Part shown: piece by piece, positions 23,733-32,573 of the stretch
Position numbering within the stretch: the first letter of the stretch is position 1
How the letters are laid out: every line of letters begins with the position of its first letter
Source of the DNA: Bacteroidia bacterium
Lineage (GTDB): Bacteria; Bacteroidota; Bacteroidia; B-17B0; Aurantibacillaceae
Length of the DNA: 38,718 nucleotides
Assembly: GCA_022842625.1 (NCBI GenBank)
Contig: JALHPG010000022.1
Coordinates: 1-38,718 of the forward strand
Direction: 5' to 3'
Notes under the pieces: model-generated
Databases searched by the model: none
What the model was told of the DNA's origin: nothing
What the model saw: the letters and a program-made list of their open reading frames with translations, nothing else
Translations under genes and position numbers: made by a program

Positions 23733-25304
23733 ATGTTTCAAGAAATTGATTTAAACGGTAAATCGTTACCGGAACTGAAAGAAATTGCAAAAACTTTATC
23801 CATTGATTCTAAAGGTTTAAGTAAAACCGACATCATATCTTCTATCCTCGAAACACAATCAAAATCTGATTCTGTTACCAAAATGAGACCAAGAATTTCA
23901 AAACCCGACCATAAGGAAATGAAAGAAAAAAGACCACGCAAAATTGTAAAACTTGATCCGATCATTGAAGAAACGCGACAAGAAACAATAAACGTTCCAA
24001 CTGAAGAGGAAGAAATTATTGTACAACCAATAATGGAAAAAACCGAAATCGAGTCTGACGAAAAAACGACTGATGAAAGTAGTTCAAATGAAGAAACTGC
24101 CATTGAGTCGGAACAAAGCGCTGCTTCGGCCATGCCGCAAGAAGAATTGGAGCCAATTAAAAAACACGAAAAAGTTTACTACAATTTTGACAATATTGTT
24201 TTTGCTACAGGCGTGTTAGAGATCATGCCTGATGGCTATGGTTTTTTACGCAGCTCTGATTATGATTATTTAAATTCGCCCGATGATGTTTATGTATCGC
24301 AATCACAAATAAAATTATTTGGTTTAAAAACCGGTGACGTTGTAAAAGGTGGTGTTCGTCCTCCTAAAGAAGGCGAAAAATATTTTCCATTAATTAAAGT
24401 TGAACAAATTAATGGCCGCGACCCGGGTTTTGTGCGTGACCGCGTGATCTTTGATTACTTAACACCATTATTCCCTAACGAAAAATTAAAACTTACAGGG
24501 CATCCTCAAGAAAATATGAGTATGCGTGTGATGGATATGTTTTCACCAATTGGTAAAGGACAGCGTGGTTTAATTGTTGCACAACCAAAAACAGGTAAAA
24601 CAGTTCTATTAAAAGATGTTGCAAATGCAATTGCCTACAATCACCCAGAAGTATATTTAATTATTTTATTAATTGATGAACGTCCGGAAGAGGTTACAGA
24701 TATGGCTCGCAGTGTAAAAGCAGAAGTTGTATCAAGCACCTTTGATGAACCGGCTGAAAAGCATGTTAAAATTGCCAACATTGTTTTAGAAAAAGCAAAA
24801 CGTATGGTTGAGTGCGGCCACGATGTGGTTATTTTATTAGATAGTATTACACGTTTAGCACGTGCATACAATACGGTTTCTCCTGCAAGTGGTAAAGTAT
24901 TAACCGGTGGTGTTGATGCAAATGCATTACACAAACCAAAACGCTTTTTTGGAGCCGCTCGTAAAATTGAAAATGGTGGATCATTAACTATTTTAGCAAC
25001 TGCCTTAACAGAAACAGGTTCTAAAATGGATGAAGTTATTTTTGAAGAATTTAAGGGTACCGGTAATATGGAATTACAGTTAGACAGAAAATTATCTAAC
25101 CGTCGTATCTATCCTGCTATTGATCTTTTATCATCATCAACAAGAAGAGATGATCTTTTAATGGATAAAGAAACCTTAACGCGTTTATGGGTGTTGCGTA
25201 AGCATTTGGGCGATATGAATCCACAAGAAGCAATGGAGTTTTTATTAGAAAGATTAAGACGCACTCAAAACAATGAAGAGTTTTTAGCCAGCATGAATGG
25301 GTAA
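23733..25304 (+). CDS. rho: Transcription termination factor Rho
   Basis: A 523-residue hexameric RNA helicase. The N-terminal SAP-like domain covers residues 1-45 ([17 protein letters not shown]). An insert from about 50 to 145 is basic, then strongly acidic and low-complexity; it is absent from E. coli Rho but usual in Bacteroidota. The cold-shock-like RNA-binding domain follows ([15 protein letters not shown]), and the RecA-like core has the P-loop PKTGKT around T287-T290, [10 protein letters not shown] and [12 protein letters not shown], then [22 protein letters not shown]. The gene looks complete and is followed 53 bases later by a DUF4199 gene. Confidence 0.97.
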   Translation: MFQEIDLNGKSLPELKEIAKTLSIDSKGLSKTDIISSILETQSKSDSVTKMRPRISKPDHKEMKEKRPRKIVKLDPIIEETRQETINVPTEEEEIIVQPIMEKTEIESDEKTTDESSSNEETAIESEQSAASAMPQEELEPIKKHEKVYYNFDNIVFATGVLEIMPDGYGFLRSSDYDYLNSPDDVYVSQSQIKLFGLKTGDVVKGGVRPPKEGEKYFPLIKVEQINGRDPGFVRDRVIFDYLTPLFPNEKLKLTGHPQENMSMRVMDMFSPIGKGQRGLIVAQPKTGKTVLLKDVANAIAYNHPEVYLIILLIDERPEEVTDMARSVKAEVVSSTFDEPAEKHVKIANIVLEKAKRMVECGHDVVILLDSITRLARAYNTVSPASGKVLTGGVDANALHKPKRFFGAARKIENGGSLTILATALTETGSKMDEVIFEEFKGTGNMELQLDRKLSNRRIYPAIDLLSSSTRRDDLLMDKETLTRLWVLRKHLGDMNPQEAMEFLLERLRRTQNNEEFLASMNG

Positions 25305-25357
25305 TAAATTTTAAATTATAAATTCTAAATTTTAAATTTAAAAAGCACTGAATAAAC

Positions 25358-25876
25358 GTGAACAAAAAAGCTTTAATATATGGCTTGGCCTACAGTATAG
25401 TAGTTATAGCCTTTAAATTATTTATTTTATTAGGCGGTTATTCGCTAACCTCATTTGGTTTTTACTTTTCAAGTTTAACCAGTGTTTTAATGATCATTCC
25501 GTTTTATTATTTAGCCATAAAAAGTGTTAGAGATAAAGATAACAATGGCCTAATTGGCGGGAAAGAAGCCGTACGTATTTGCTTAACTATTTTTGCGGTT
25601 GGCGCTGTTATTATAAGTACATATAATTATTTTGAATTTGAAAACAGCGGTAAAGCCATGGCTATCGATTACTATAATAGCGATAAGTTTATGGCCTTTT
25701 TAAAATCGCAGGCAAAAATTAAAGCTGAAGATTATCAAAAAATTATTGCCGAACAAATTAAAGCTTCTGAAGTTTCGGGATTTAAAGCTACTACCGGAAA
25801 ATTATTCTCCTTTATGTTAATAGGCGGAATAAGTGCTTTTATTACTTCTGCAGCGATGAGAAAAGCCAGTAAATAA
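25358..25876 (+). CDS. DUF4199 family membrane protein
   Basis: A 172-residue membrane protein with about four helices (residues 5-25, 31-52, 72-92 and 148-165) and a central charged region (FENSGKAMAIDYYNSDKFM to KIIAEQIK), matching the DUF4199 family. Function is unknown. The start is a GTG at 25358, giving MNKKALIYGLAYS; no ATG fits. The short gap after rho is AT-rich and has no evident terminator, so read-through from rho is likely. Confidence 0.82.
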   Translation: MNKKALIYGLAYSIVVIAFKLFILLGGYSLTSFGFYFSSLTSVLMIIPFYYLAIKSVRDKDNNGLIGGKEAVRICLTIFAVGAVIISTYNYFEFENSGKAMAIDYYNSDKFMAFLKSQAKIKAEDYQKIIAEQIKASEVSGFKATTGKLFSFMLIGGISAFITSAAMRKASK

Positions 25877-25952
25877 TTGGTACTCGTTTATAAAAATTAC
25901 CCACTTTGTAACTATAAAAAAGTCGTTAACGATGTTATTAATTGACTTAATT

Positions 25953-27008
25953 CTAAGGTGAAACTAAGTTTAATGAGATATTAAAGTAATACGACCCGCC
26001 TAATTTATTATCCATAATCACCGGGTCCGCTTTATAGTCTACGTTATCAACATTAAACTTATAACCTATACGATAGCCTGCCTGAATACTCATCCAAATA
26101 AAATTGTAAATACTAAACTCGTAAGTAAAACGCGGACGTATTTCGCTACGGTGTAATTGCAAATTTTTAAATCCAAAATTATAATCAGTTACCATTGAAT
26201 TTATGTAATACGAATTACCCTCTAATTCAAAACCAAAAAACAACAAATTACGGGGATTAATTGCATAACGAACATTGGCCCTGGCAGGCAATAACATTTC
26301 TATACCCCATTTTTTACTTTTAAAAGTGTAATTATAGAGTATAACAGGAAAATAATTAAGCGCCCCGCCACGATAAGATTGTGTTACTCCAAAACCATAC
26401 TGCCTTCTATCATTTGGCTTACAACCAAAAATTATGGCTCCACTATATTTTAATCCATTTTCATGAAATTCGTCAATTTTCCCTGCGCTGTTATGGTCAG
26501 CAGCTAATTGCAAAATACCAAATAATTTAGAGTTAAATGGCTTATAAATTGTTCCGTTAATTCCATAAGAACGTAAGCCGTTTTTATTCAACACCTCTGA
26601 TAGCGGCACAAGTTCTTTATTAGAACTCGACTTCACGTATTTGAAGTCTAAATAATTAACACCTAAACTCAAAATCATTTTATTATTTGACACTACCGGA
26701 AAATTGGCTGAAAAACGAATTCCATTATTGTATTTTATATTAGCGGTATTTCCCGAAAAAGAACCAATTGTGTCCATTTCAATTGAATTGGCACCAACAA
26801 AATCAAAACCAAAAGAAATTAATTTAGACGGACTTAGACCTAAAATCTTTTGTGAGCAATAAATTTTTGATTTATTTGTGGAAGGCACTTCAACAACATC
26901 TGCATACATCGAAAAATCTTCTTCCTGCGTTTTTGTTGTATCCAATGTAGTTTGAGATAATCCAATTGAAGAAAAAAACAAAGCAAATAATAATAATCTG
27001 AATTTCAT
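25953..27008 (-). CDS. Outer-membrane beta-barrel protein (DUF6268-like)
   Basis: A 351-residue exported protein with signal peptide MKFRLLLFALFFSSIGLSQ. After a Thr/Ser-rich stretch, alternating hydrophobic strands with aromatic ends run to the C-terminus, ending YYFNISLNLVSP as a typical barrel end strand. I see twelve or so amphipathic strands, several with G-x-x-Y/F endings. The arrangement resembles DUF6268 proteins of Bacteroidota, but I am only moderately sure of this. No transport substrate is suggested. It is on the minus strand just below the DUF2147 gene, with an 86-base gap. Confidence 0.65.
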   Translation of the reverse strand: MKFRLLLFALFFSSIGLSQTTLDTTKTQEEDFSMYADVVEVPSTNKSKIYCSQKILGLSPSKLISFGFDFVGANSIEMDTIGSFSGNTANIKYNNGIRFSANFPVVSNNKMILSLGVNYLDFKYVKSSSNKELVPLSEVLNKNGLRSYGINGTIYKPFNSKLFGILQLAADHNSAGKIDEFHENGLKYSGAIIFGCKPNDRRQYGFGVTQSYRGGALNYFPVILYNYTFKSKKWGIEMLLPARANVRYAINPRNLLFFGFELEGNSYYINSMVTDYNFGFKNLQLHRSEIRPRFTYEFSIYNFIWMSIQAGYRIGYKFNVDNVDYKADPVIMDNKLGGSYYFNISLNLVSP

Positions 27009-27094
27009 ATCAATTAATATGTATAAGTATACTAAACTATCCCCCCATCAATTATACCTTACCTAGGGGAACAACAATCATAAAACAGGAAAAT

Positions 27095-27556
27095 CTATTT
27101 TTCTTTTAAGACTACTCTTTTCCAATTATCGGTTCTCCCAAATAACTGAACACCGATATATCCTCTAACCTCTAACAAATTATCATCTTTTAAAACAATA
27201 ACACAATTGTATGTGTTTCCGTTTTCAGGATCGTAAATTGTACCACCGGCATACTCAGCCTTACCTTTGTATGAAAATCCCAATAGATTATTGTAACCTA
27301 GCAATGGCACTTCTCTTTTTGTTTCGTCTGGATTATTTTTATCAACTTTTTTATTTCCATCCGGATAGGTTGGTTCTTTTAGCCAAACAATTTTACCGCC
27401 AAACTTATCGCCGTACTTGGTTATTTTTACGCGAGCTTTTCCACTACCAACCTCCCAAATACCAATAATTTTATCAGATTCTGCCACCTCGGCAGTTTGT
27501 GCGTTTAGTAAACTAAATATCAAAATACTCATTAGTAAAAAAAAGTTTTTTTTCAT
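27095..27556 (-). CDS. Exported DUF2147 domain protein
   Basis: A 153-residue secreted protein with a signal peptide ending near LLNAQ. The mature domain (about 28-150) fits DUF2147: IIGIWEVGSGKARVKI, KFGGKIVWLKEP, GTIYDPENGNTYNCVIVLKD and VRGYIGVQLFGRTDNWKRV. This is a small lipocalin-like barrel with unknown ligand. The gene is followed by the outer-membrane barrel gene on the same strand. The leader on the minus strand is AT-rich; I see no strong promoter match. Confidence 0.88.
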   Translation of the reverse strand: MKKNFFLLMSILIFSLLNAQTAEVAESDKIIGIWEVGSGKARVKITKYGDKFGGKIVWLKEPTYPDGNKKVDKNNPDETKREVPLLGYNNLLGFSYKGKAEYAGGTIYDPENGNTYNCVIVLKDDNLLEVRGYIGVQLFGRTDNWKRVVLKEK

Positions 27557-27717
27557 ATTAAATTTAGATTAGATATTGATAGAGTGAATATTTAATTTTT
27601 GTAAAGCCACTCAAAAAACTTTAACGTTAATTTCAAATATACAAAAAAGATGTGCAAATCTCAGAGCTAACTTATTTACAATTTAGGTCAGTTTTTCAAT
27701 TAATTTTTTCAAAAAAA

Positions 27718-28707
27718 TTACCTAAACAACGAGATCCTACCGCTTCTTACAACTTTTTTATCGTTGCCTTTTTCGATGCTTTCAATGCGGTAAACATACA
27801 TTTCTTCGGGACATAGATTGCCTTTAAAACGGCCATCCCACTTACCATTTACGCTGTTAGAAGTAAACACTGTGTTTTCCCATTTATCCATAATGGTAAT
27901 TTTAAAATAAGAATATTCACATTGTAATACCGGATAAAAATAATCGTTACGATTATCTTCATTAGGTGTAAAACTATTTGGTATGATCATTTCACAATCA
28001 CAGGCTTTTAACTTAACGCGCACAGTGTCTGTTTGCTCACCGCAAGCTTTACTCTCGGTTTTTATCCAATAAGTTCCTTCATTAGTAACTGTAATAGAGG
28101 GTGAAGTAGACCCTGTATTCCATTGTACTTTTGTGCCCGGACTAACTTTTACATTTAATATTTTATTTTCTTCGCTTAAGCAAAACGACACATCGCTATT
28201 AAAAGCAGTTATGGCCCCCGGTAAAATTTTAACGTTAACAGTGTCAATCATTGTGCAACCGAGATTAATAACTTTAACCCAATACCTTCCTGAGTTATCT
28301 ACTTTTATTTTTTGAGTAGTTTCATCAGTACTCCAAACATAGCGCATGCCGGGATTTTTGGCGTCCAATACCAACCCTTTTCCTTTACATAAAATCGTGT
28401 CGCGCAAATTTAATTTTGGTTTTAAATACATCTTAACCACGGTGCTATCAATATAAACGCTTTTTCCTGATACAACTTTTATGTAATATTTTTCGTTAAG
28501 GTTTTTTACTTTTATTTTTTTAGTATTATAAATAATACCAATACTTTTTGCTCTCCATTCGGTAGAAGCATTTTTTTCGAACGTTTGTTTTAGTTCAATA
28601 ATGGCACTATCGCCCATACAAAAACCGGTTGTATCGGGCAACAAGTTTTTTTGCGAGAATGCATTGATCGCGAAAAACAAAAATAAATATGTAATTAAAT
28701 TTTTAAT
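27718..28707 (-). CDS. T9SS-secreted protein with gliding-motility type B C-terminal domain (probable ATT start)
   Basis: A 329-residue surface protein. Three Ig-like repeats are visible, each with a YWVKV or YYIKV strand (YYIKVVSGKS, GRYWVKVINLG, GTYWIKTESKA). The C-terminal domain (about 235-329) starts IPNSFTPNEDNRNDYFYPV and ends YRIESIEKGNDKKVVRSGRISLFR, the type B sorting domain that directs export through the type IX system. The previous gene stops at 28709, and the frame has stops further upstream. With an ATT at 28707-28705 as start the peptide is MKNLITYLFLFFAINAFSQ, a good signal peptide. The only alternative, a TTG at 28680, removes the basic n-region. It overlaps nothing and lies one base after the sensor gene. 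Confidence 0.88.
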   Translation of the reverse strand: MKNLITYLFLFFAINAFSQKNLLPDTTGFCMGDSAIIELKQTFEKNASTEWRAKSIGIIYNTKKIKVKNLNEKYYIKVVSGKSVYIDSTVVKMYLKPKLNLRDTILCKGKGLVLDAKNPGMRYVWSTDETTQKIKVDNSGRYWVKVINLGCTMIDTVNVKILPGAITAFNSDVSFCLSEENKILNVKVSPGTKVQWNTGSTSPSITVTNEGTYWIKTESKACGEQTDTVRVKLKACDCEMIIPNSFTPNEDNRNDYFYPVLQCEYSYFKITIMDKWENTVFTSNSVNGKWDGRFKGNLCPEEMYVYRIESIEKGNDKKVVRSGRISLFR

Positions 28708-28708
28708 A

Positions 28709-31627
28709 TTATTGCTCCAGTTCTATTGTTATTTTAGTTCCGTTATCATTTGGATCTATGGTTGACTTATCTACCATAGTTACCTTTTGATCCTTGCCCG
28801 TTAATTTAGAATTTATCTCCAAAATAGTTTTGATCGTACTTGTGCCTAACGACTTATGTCCGGTTTTGGCGTGCTCTCTGGCTTTAATCATGCCAATGCC
28901 ATCATCCTCAATAGTAATTAATAATTTTGATTTCCCTTCTTTCTTAAATGTAACATGCAAAGTACCGTGTGATTGTTTTGGTAAAATACCATGTATGATA
29001 CAATTTTCTACGTGTGGTTGAATGATCATATTTGGGATCTTAATTTCCGCACCATTTAATTCCGGATCTAAGTTGATCACATAATCGAATTTATTTTTAA
29101 AACGTTCTTTCTCTAACTCTAAATAATAAGTGAGGCGAGCTATCTCATCGTTTAGGGTGATATCACTTTGCGAAGCTTTTTCGATGATCATGCGTATTAA
29201 TCGAGAGAATTTAGCGAGGTACTCACTGGCCTTTAAACTATTATTTGTATTGATGTAGTTTTGAATGGAGGTTAGTGAATTAAAAATAAAATGCGGACTT
29301 AATAATGCATTCATAGCCTGATGCTTTAAAAGATTAACCTGTTGTTCTTCTTGCAAACGTTTTGTAGCAATTAATTTCACACGTTTAATCCAAACAAAAC
29401 TTATGCCACTTATTAATAATAATGCGCCAATAGTGAACAACCAATACATCCATTGTGTTTCGCTTAATTTTACTTCCTTTTTAATTTGCACAATAGCGTT
29501 CCGGCTCCAAGAAATATTATCTGCGGAGGCAGATATCTCTATTGTATGCTTCCCTCCTTCAATAGAACCTAATTCAAAGGAGGTATTTTCTATTACTTTC
29601 CAATCGCCATTATCTCTTCTATAACGGTAATATTGTTTACTTGGCTTATTAAAGAACGGGCTGTAAAAATAAATGGAGATATCGCTTTGGTTTGAACTTA
29701 AAGTAATGGTGTCGCTGGTGGTATTTAAATTTTTTCCATCAACATAAATATAATTTATAACAACCGGTTTTAATACCGGGTCAAAATTTGTGATATCCGA
29801 TAAGTTGGCAATTGAAATTCCGCGCGCTGTTGAGATACAAACATTTTGTTCATTTAAAGTAATATCGTTTATTGAATTAGAAGGTAATCCGGTTGACTTA
29901 TTTAAAACTTTTAATGGCTGCAGATCTTTATCACAAATAAACACACCATCTAGGGTTCCTAACCAAATTTGATCGTTAAACATTTTAATTTTTTTAACGC
30001 CATTCAATCTCAAATTGCCAACTTGTTGAATTAATTTTTTTGCATGAACATCGGTTATTCCAGCTTCGTGTGCAGCATATAGCTTTCCGTTGATCAAAGC
30101 AATATCATTAATTTTATAATTTAACTCAGGGCTAACTACATTGTGATACTTTTTAGTTTTAAAATCATAAATAAAAAACCCGGTGCTGGTGGCAACAAAT
30201 AATGAATTATCATCTTTTAATAAGGCATTCACCGAAACGCGGTAATCAGGAAATGATATTAATGTATCCAACGTTTTAGAAGCATCGCCATTGCACAACA
30301 AAATATTTGCCTGCCAATCGGCCACAATACTTGTGTTGTTAGCTAATGGTAAAAATTGTTTTACAATAATGGGTTTAAAGCGATAAACTTTTTTTGAATC
30401 AGAAAAAATTGACGAACTCATATCAAACTGACTTCGTTTAAAATAATAAATAGTATTATTTATCTCGCTAATACCATTGATCGGCTCTGTAATAAATTCG
30501 TCGGGGTGCGATAAAATTTTTGTTTGATTACTATTAATATTTAAGCCAAACAAACCGTTGCTGGTTGCGGCAAACAATAAGTTTTGTTTAAAATAAACCT
30601 CATTAACATTTAATACTTTGCTTTTGTAATTAAAATTAATTGATTTAAAAAATGGATTTTGTATAAAATAAACGCCATCGCTATAAGTACCTACCCATAT
30701 GTTTTGCTGTTTATCTTTATAAATACAATTGATCAAAGTAGGCGGTATACCTAAAATATCAAAAACATCATAGGTAATTTCGTTTTGATACAAATACAAA
30801 TTCTCGTCTGGATAGGAAGTAAACCAAATACGTCCATAATCATCTGAAATGATCTTAGTGATGCTTTTCTCGCCACCTAACTGAAAAGTTATCCCTTTGT
30901 TTTTATACTTGGGGGTTATTTCGCTTTCAACTTTATTGTTATTTAAAATAAAAAATTTACCGGCACTGCCAATAATTAATTTACCGTCCTTTGATTGTGC
31001 TATAGAATTGATCTTTACATTTTTTAAAACCTCTAATCTTTTTTGGGTTCCGTCTGTAGCATCATATAAGCCATCCGATCTGCCAACCAAAATTTTATTA
31101 TCAAGAGTTTTAAAAACACAAAACGCTTGATTGATATCATTCTTCTTAGTTTTAAACTCATCCGGCATTTTTTTTCCGGTTGCAAGATCTATAATTACAA
31201 TTCTAATTTGTGTAGTTAATAAATAGGCGTATTTATCGGTAATAATAAAATTATCGGCTGCGCTCGGGTATTTTAAATTCTTCTCAAAATGATAGCTTTT
31301 ATTTTTAAGATTAAAATTGGCAATACCTTCATCTCGAATTGATAATTGCAACTCAGAGGCGTTTTTTAAAGAAACATTTAATAAGGCATTACTTTTTAAA
31401 CTGTCAATATTTAGCTTATCAAACTTATAACCATCATAAAAATAAATTCCGTTTTGAGTGGTAAAATACATTAAACCATTTTGGTGTTGCTCAATATTAA
31501 AAATATTAGAATTATTTAACCCTTCTTCACTTCCAAGTTTTTGAAAATTAAAAGAAGGTGTTTGCGCTTTGGCTAAAACCAAAGTTAATGCAAATAAAAA
31601 AAACAGATATTTTGTGGTTGATTTTAT
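28709..31627 (-). CDS. Beta-propeller hybrid sensor, LytS-type histidine kinase (probable ATA start)
   Basis: A 972-residue membrane kinase. A signal peptide leads into a two-component regulator propeller (about 20-640, with repeated IWVGT and IWLGT motifs such as QQNIWVGTYSDGV), a Y_Y_Y domain (about 655-725), a membrane helix (MYWLFTIGALLLISGISFVW), then a LytS/YehU-type kinase with H779 in SPHFIFNSL and HATPase motifs PHVENCIIHG and EDDGIGM. It likely senses an extracellular ligand in the propeller. The cognate regulator is the LytTR gene upstream. Starting at an ATA at 31627-31625 gives MKSTTKYLFFLFALTLVLA as signal peptide; a TTG at 31582 leaves only a truncated one. Confidence 0.9.
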   Translation of the reverse strand: MKSTTKYLFFLFALTLVLAKAQTPSFNFQKLGSEEGLNNSNIFNIEQHQNGLMYFTTQNGIYFYDGYKFDKLNIDSLKSNALLNVSLKNASELQLSIRDEGIANFNLKNKSYHFEKNLKYPSAADNFIITDKYAYLLTTQIRIVIIDLATGKKMPDEFKTKKNDINQAFCVFKTLDNKILVGRSDGLYDATDGTQKRLEVLKNVKINSIAQSKDGKLIIGSAGKFFILNNNKVESEITPKYKNKGITFQLGGEKSITKIISDDYGRIWFTSYPDENLYLYQNEITYDVFDILGIPPTLINCIYKDKQQNIWVGTYSDGVYFIQNPFFKSINFNYKSKVLNVNEVYFKQNLLFAATSNGLFGLNINSNQTKILSHPDEFITEPINGISEINNTIYYFKRSQFDMSSSIFSDSKKVYRFKPIIVKQFLPLANNTSIVADWQANILLCNGDASKTLDTLISFPDYRVSVNALLKDDNSLFVATSTGFFIYDFKTKKYHNVVSPELNYKINDIALINGKLYAAHEAGITDVHAKKLIQQVGNLRLNGVKKIKMFNDQIWLGTLDGVFICDKDLQPLKVLNKSTGLPSNSINDITLNEQNVCISTARGISIANLSDITNFDPVLKPVVINYIYVDGKNLNTTSDTITLSSNQSDISIYFYSPFFNKPSKQYYRYRRDNGDWKVIENTSFELGSIEGGKHTIEISASADNISWSRNAIVQIKKEVKLSETQWMYWLFTIGALLLISGISFVWIKRVKLIATKRLQEEQQVNLLKHQAMNALLSPHFIFNSLTSIQNYINTNNSLKASEYLAKFSRLIRMIIEKASQSDITLNDEIARLTYYLELEKERFKNKFDYVINLDPELNGAEIKIPNMIIQPHVENCIIHGILPKQSHGTLHVTFKKEGKSKLLITIEDDGIGMIKAREHAKTGHKSLGTSTIKTILEINSKLTGKDQKVTMVDKSTIDPNDNGTKITIELEQ

Positions 31628-31689
31628 ATTTTAAAATATTAAAGGCTTAATTAAAACTTAAATAGATCAATAAAGCATAAAAATACAAA

Positions 31690-31707
31690 AAGCCCATAAA
31701 TGGGCTT
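31690..31707 (-). terminator. Terminator between the LytTR and sensor genes
   Basis: AAGCCCA (31690-31696) pairs with TGGGCTT (31701-31707) around a 4-nt loop, with a T-rich run on the minus strand after the stem. It follows the LytTR stop by 23 bases. Confidence 0.75.
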
Positions 31708-31729
31708 AGTATTTGAAAGAAGTTTTAAA

Positions 31730-32476
31730 CTATTTGGGCGAAACAGATTTTGTTTTAATAAATTCAGAAAACTCCTGAATACGCGCTTTACTAACCTGAA
31801 CGTGAGTTCCGTCGCTTAAGATAACCTCGCCTCCTTCATTATTACTATATTCTTTTACATAGTTAACATTTATAAGAGCCGAACGGTGAATTCTAAAGAA
31901 ATCGTTTGTTGGCAAAATAGCTTCAAACTCTTTTAAGGTTTTACTGGCAACTATCTTTTTTTGACCATTTAAAAACAGGTTGGTATAGTTGTCGCTTGCC
32001 TCTAACCATACAATATCTTTAAAATCAACTAAAGTAAATCCTTTACTATGACTGATCAAAACAATATTTTTGTCGGTTTCGGTTTTATTAGTTGTAACAG
32101 CCGGTTTTGCGTCGTAATGCTGAACAACTTTACGAATTGCACCTTGCAGCTCGCTTAACATTAATGGTTTTAATAAATAATCGGTTGCACCTGCTTTAAC
32201 GGCAGTAATGCCATGCTCGCTGTATGCAGTTAAAAACACTACGCAAAAATCGCGATTGTAAATACCTTCCAGCATCTGAAAGCCATTCATCCCGGGCATA
32301 TTAATATCTAAAAAAACAACATGTGGCTTTAGTTCCTGAATTTTTAATTTTCCTTCGGGCCCACTGGCAGCTTCGCCAACTACTTCAATTTCGCTGCAAT
32401 AATTTTGAAGCATACTGCGTGTATTACTTCTGCTATCTTCCTCATCGTCTATTATAACTGCGGTGTATTTTTGCAT
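31730..32476 (-). CDS. LytTR-family response regulator
   Basis: A 248-residue regulator. The receiver domain (1-120) has the acidic pocket IIDDEEDS and the phosphoacceptor D57 in FLDINMPGMN. The LytTR DNA-binding domain (about 140-245) has the pattern FKDIVWLEASDNYTNLFL, KTLKEFEAILP and FFRIHRSALINVNYV. It pairs naturally with the LytS-type sensor kinase encoded just downstream. A terminator lies between the two genes, so their levels may differ. A 14-bp perfect palindrome lies 26 bases upstream. Confidence 0.94.
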   Translation of the reverse strand: MQKYTAVIIDDEEDSRSNTRSMLQNYCSEIEVVGEAASGPEGKLKIQELKPHVVFLDINMPGMNGFQMLEGIYNRDFCVVFLTAYSEHGITAVKAGATDYLLKPLMLSELQGAIRKVVQHYDAKPAVTTNKTETDKNIVLISHSKGFTLVDFKDIVWLEASDNYTNLFLNGQKKIVASKTLKEFEAILPTNDFFRIHRSALINVNYVKEYSNNEGGEVILSDGTHVQVSKARIQEFSEFIKTKSVSPK

Positions 32477-32501
32477 AAAACTAATTTTTTACTAATCTAA
32501 A

Positions 32502-32515
32502 CATTAATATTAATG
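32502..32515. promoter_or_regulatory. Perfect palindrome CATTAATATTAATG
   Basis: This 14-bp palindrome sits 26-39 bases upstream of the LytTR start codon and could be an operator for it. LytTR sites are usually direct repeats, so autoregulation by the encoded protein is not obvious. It may be chance in AT-rich DNA. Confidence 0.3.
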
Positions 32516-32573
32516 AAAATTTTTGACTTATTGAAACAGTGTTTTTAATGAGTGAACTGCTAATTTTAGACAT

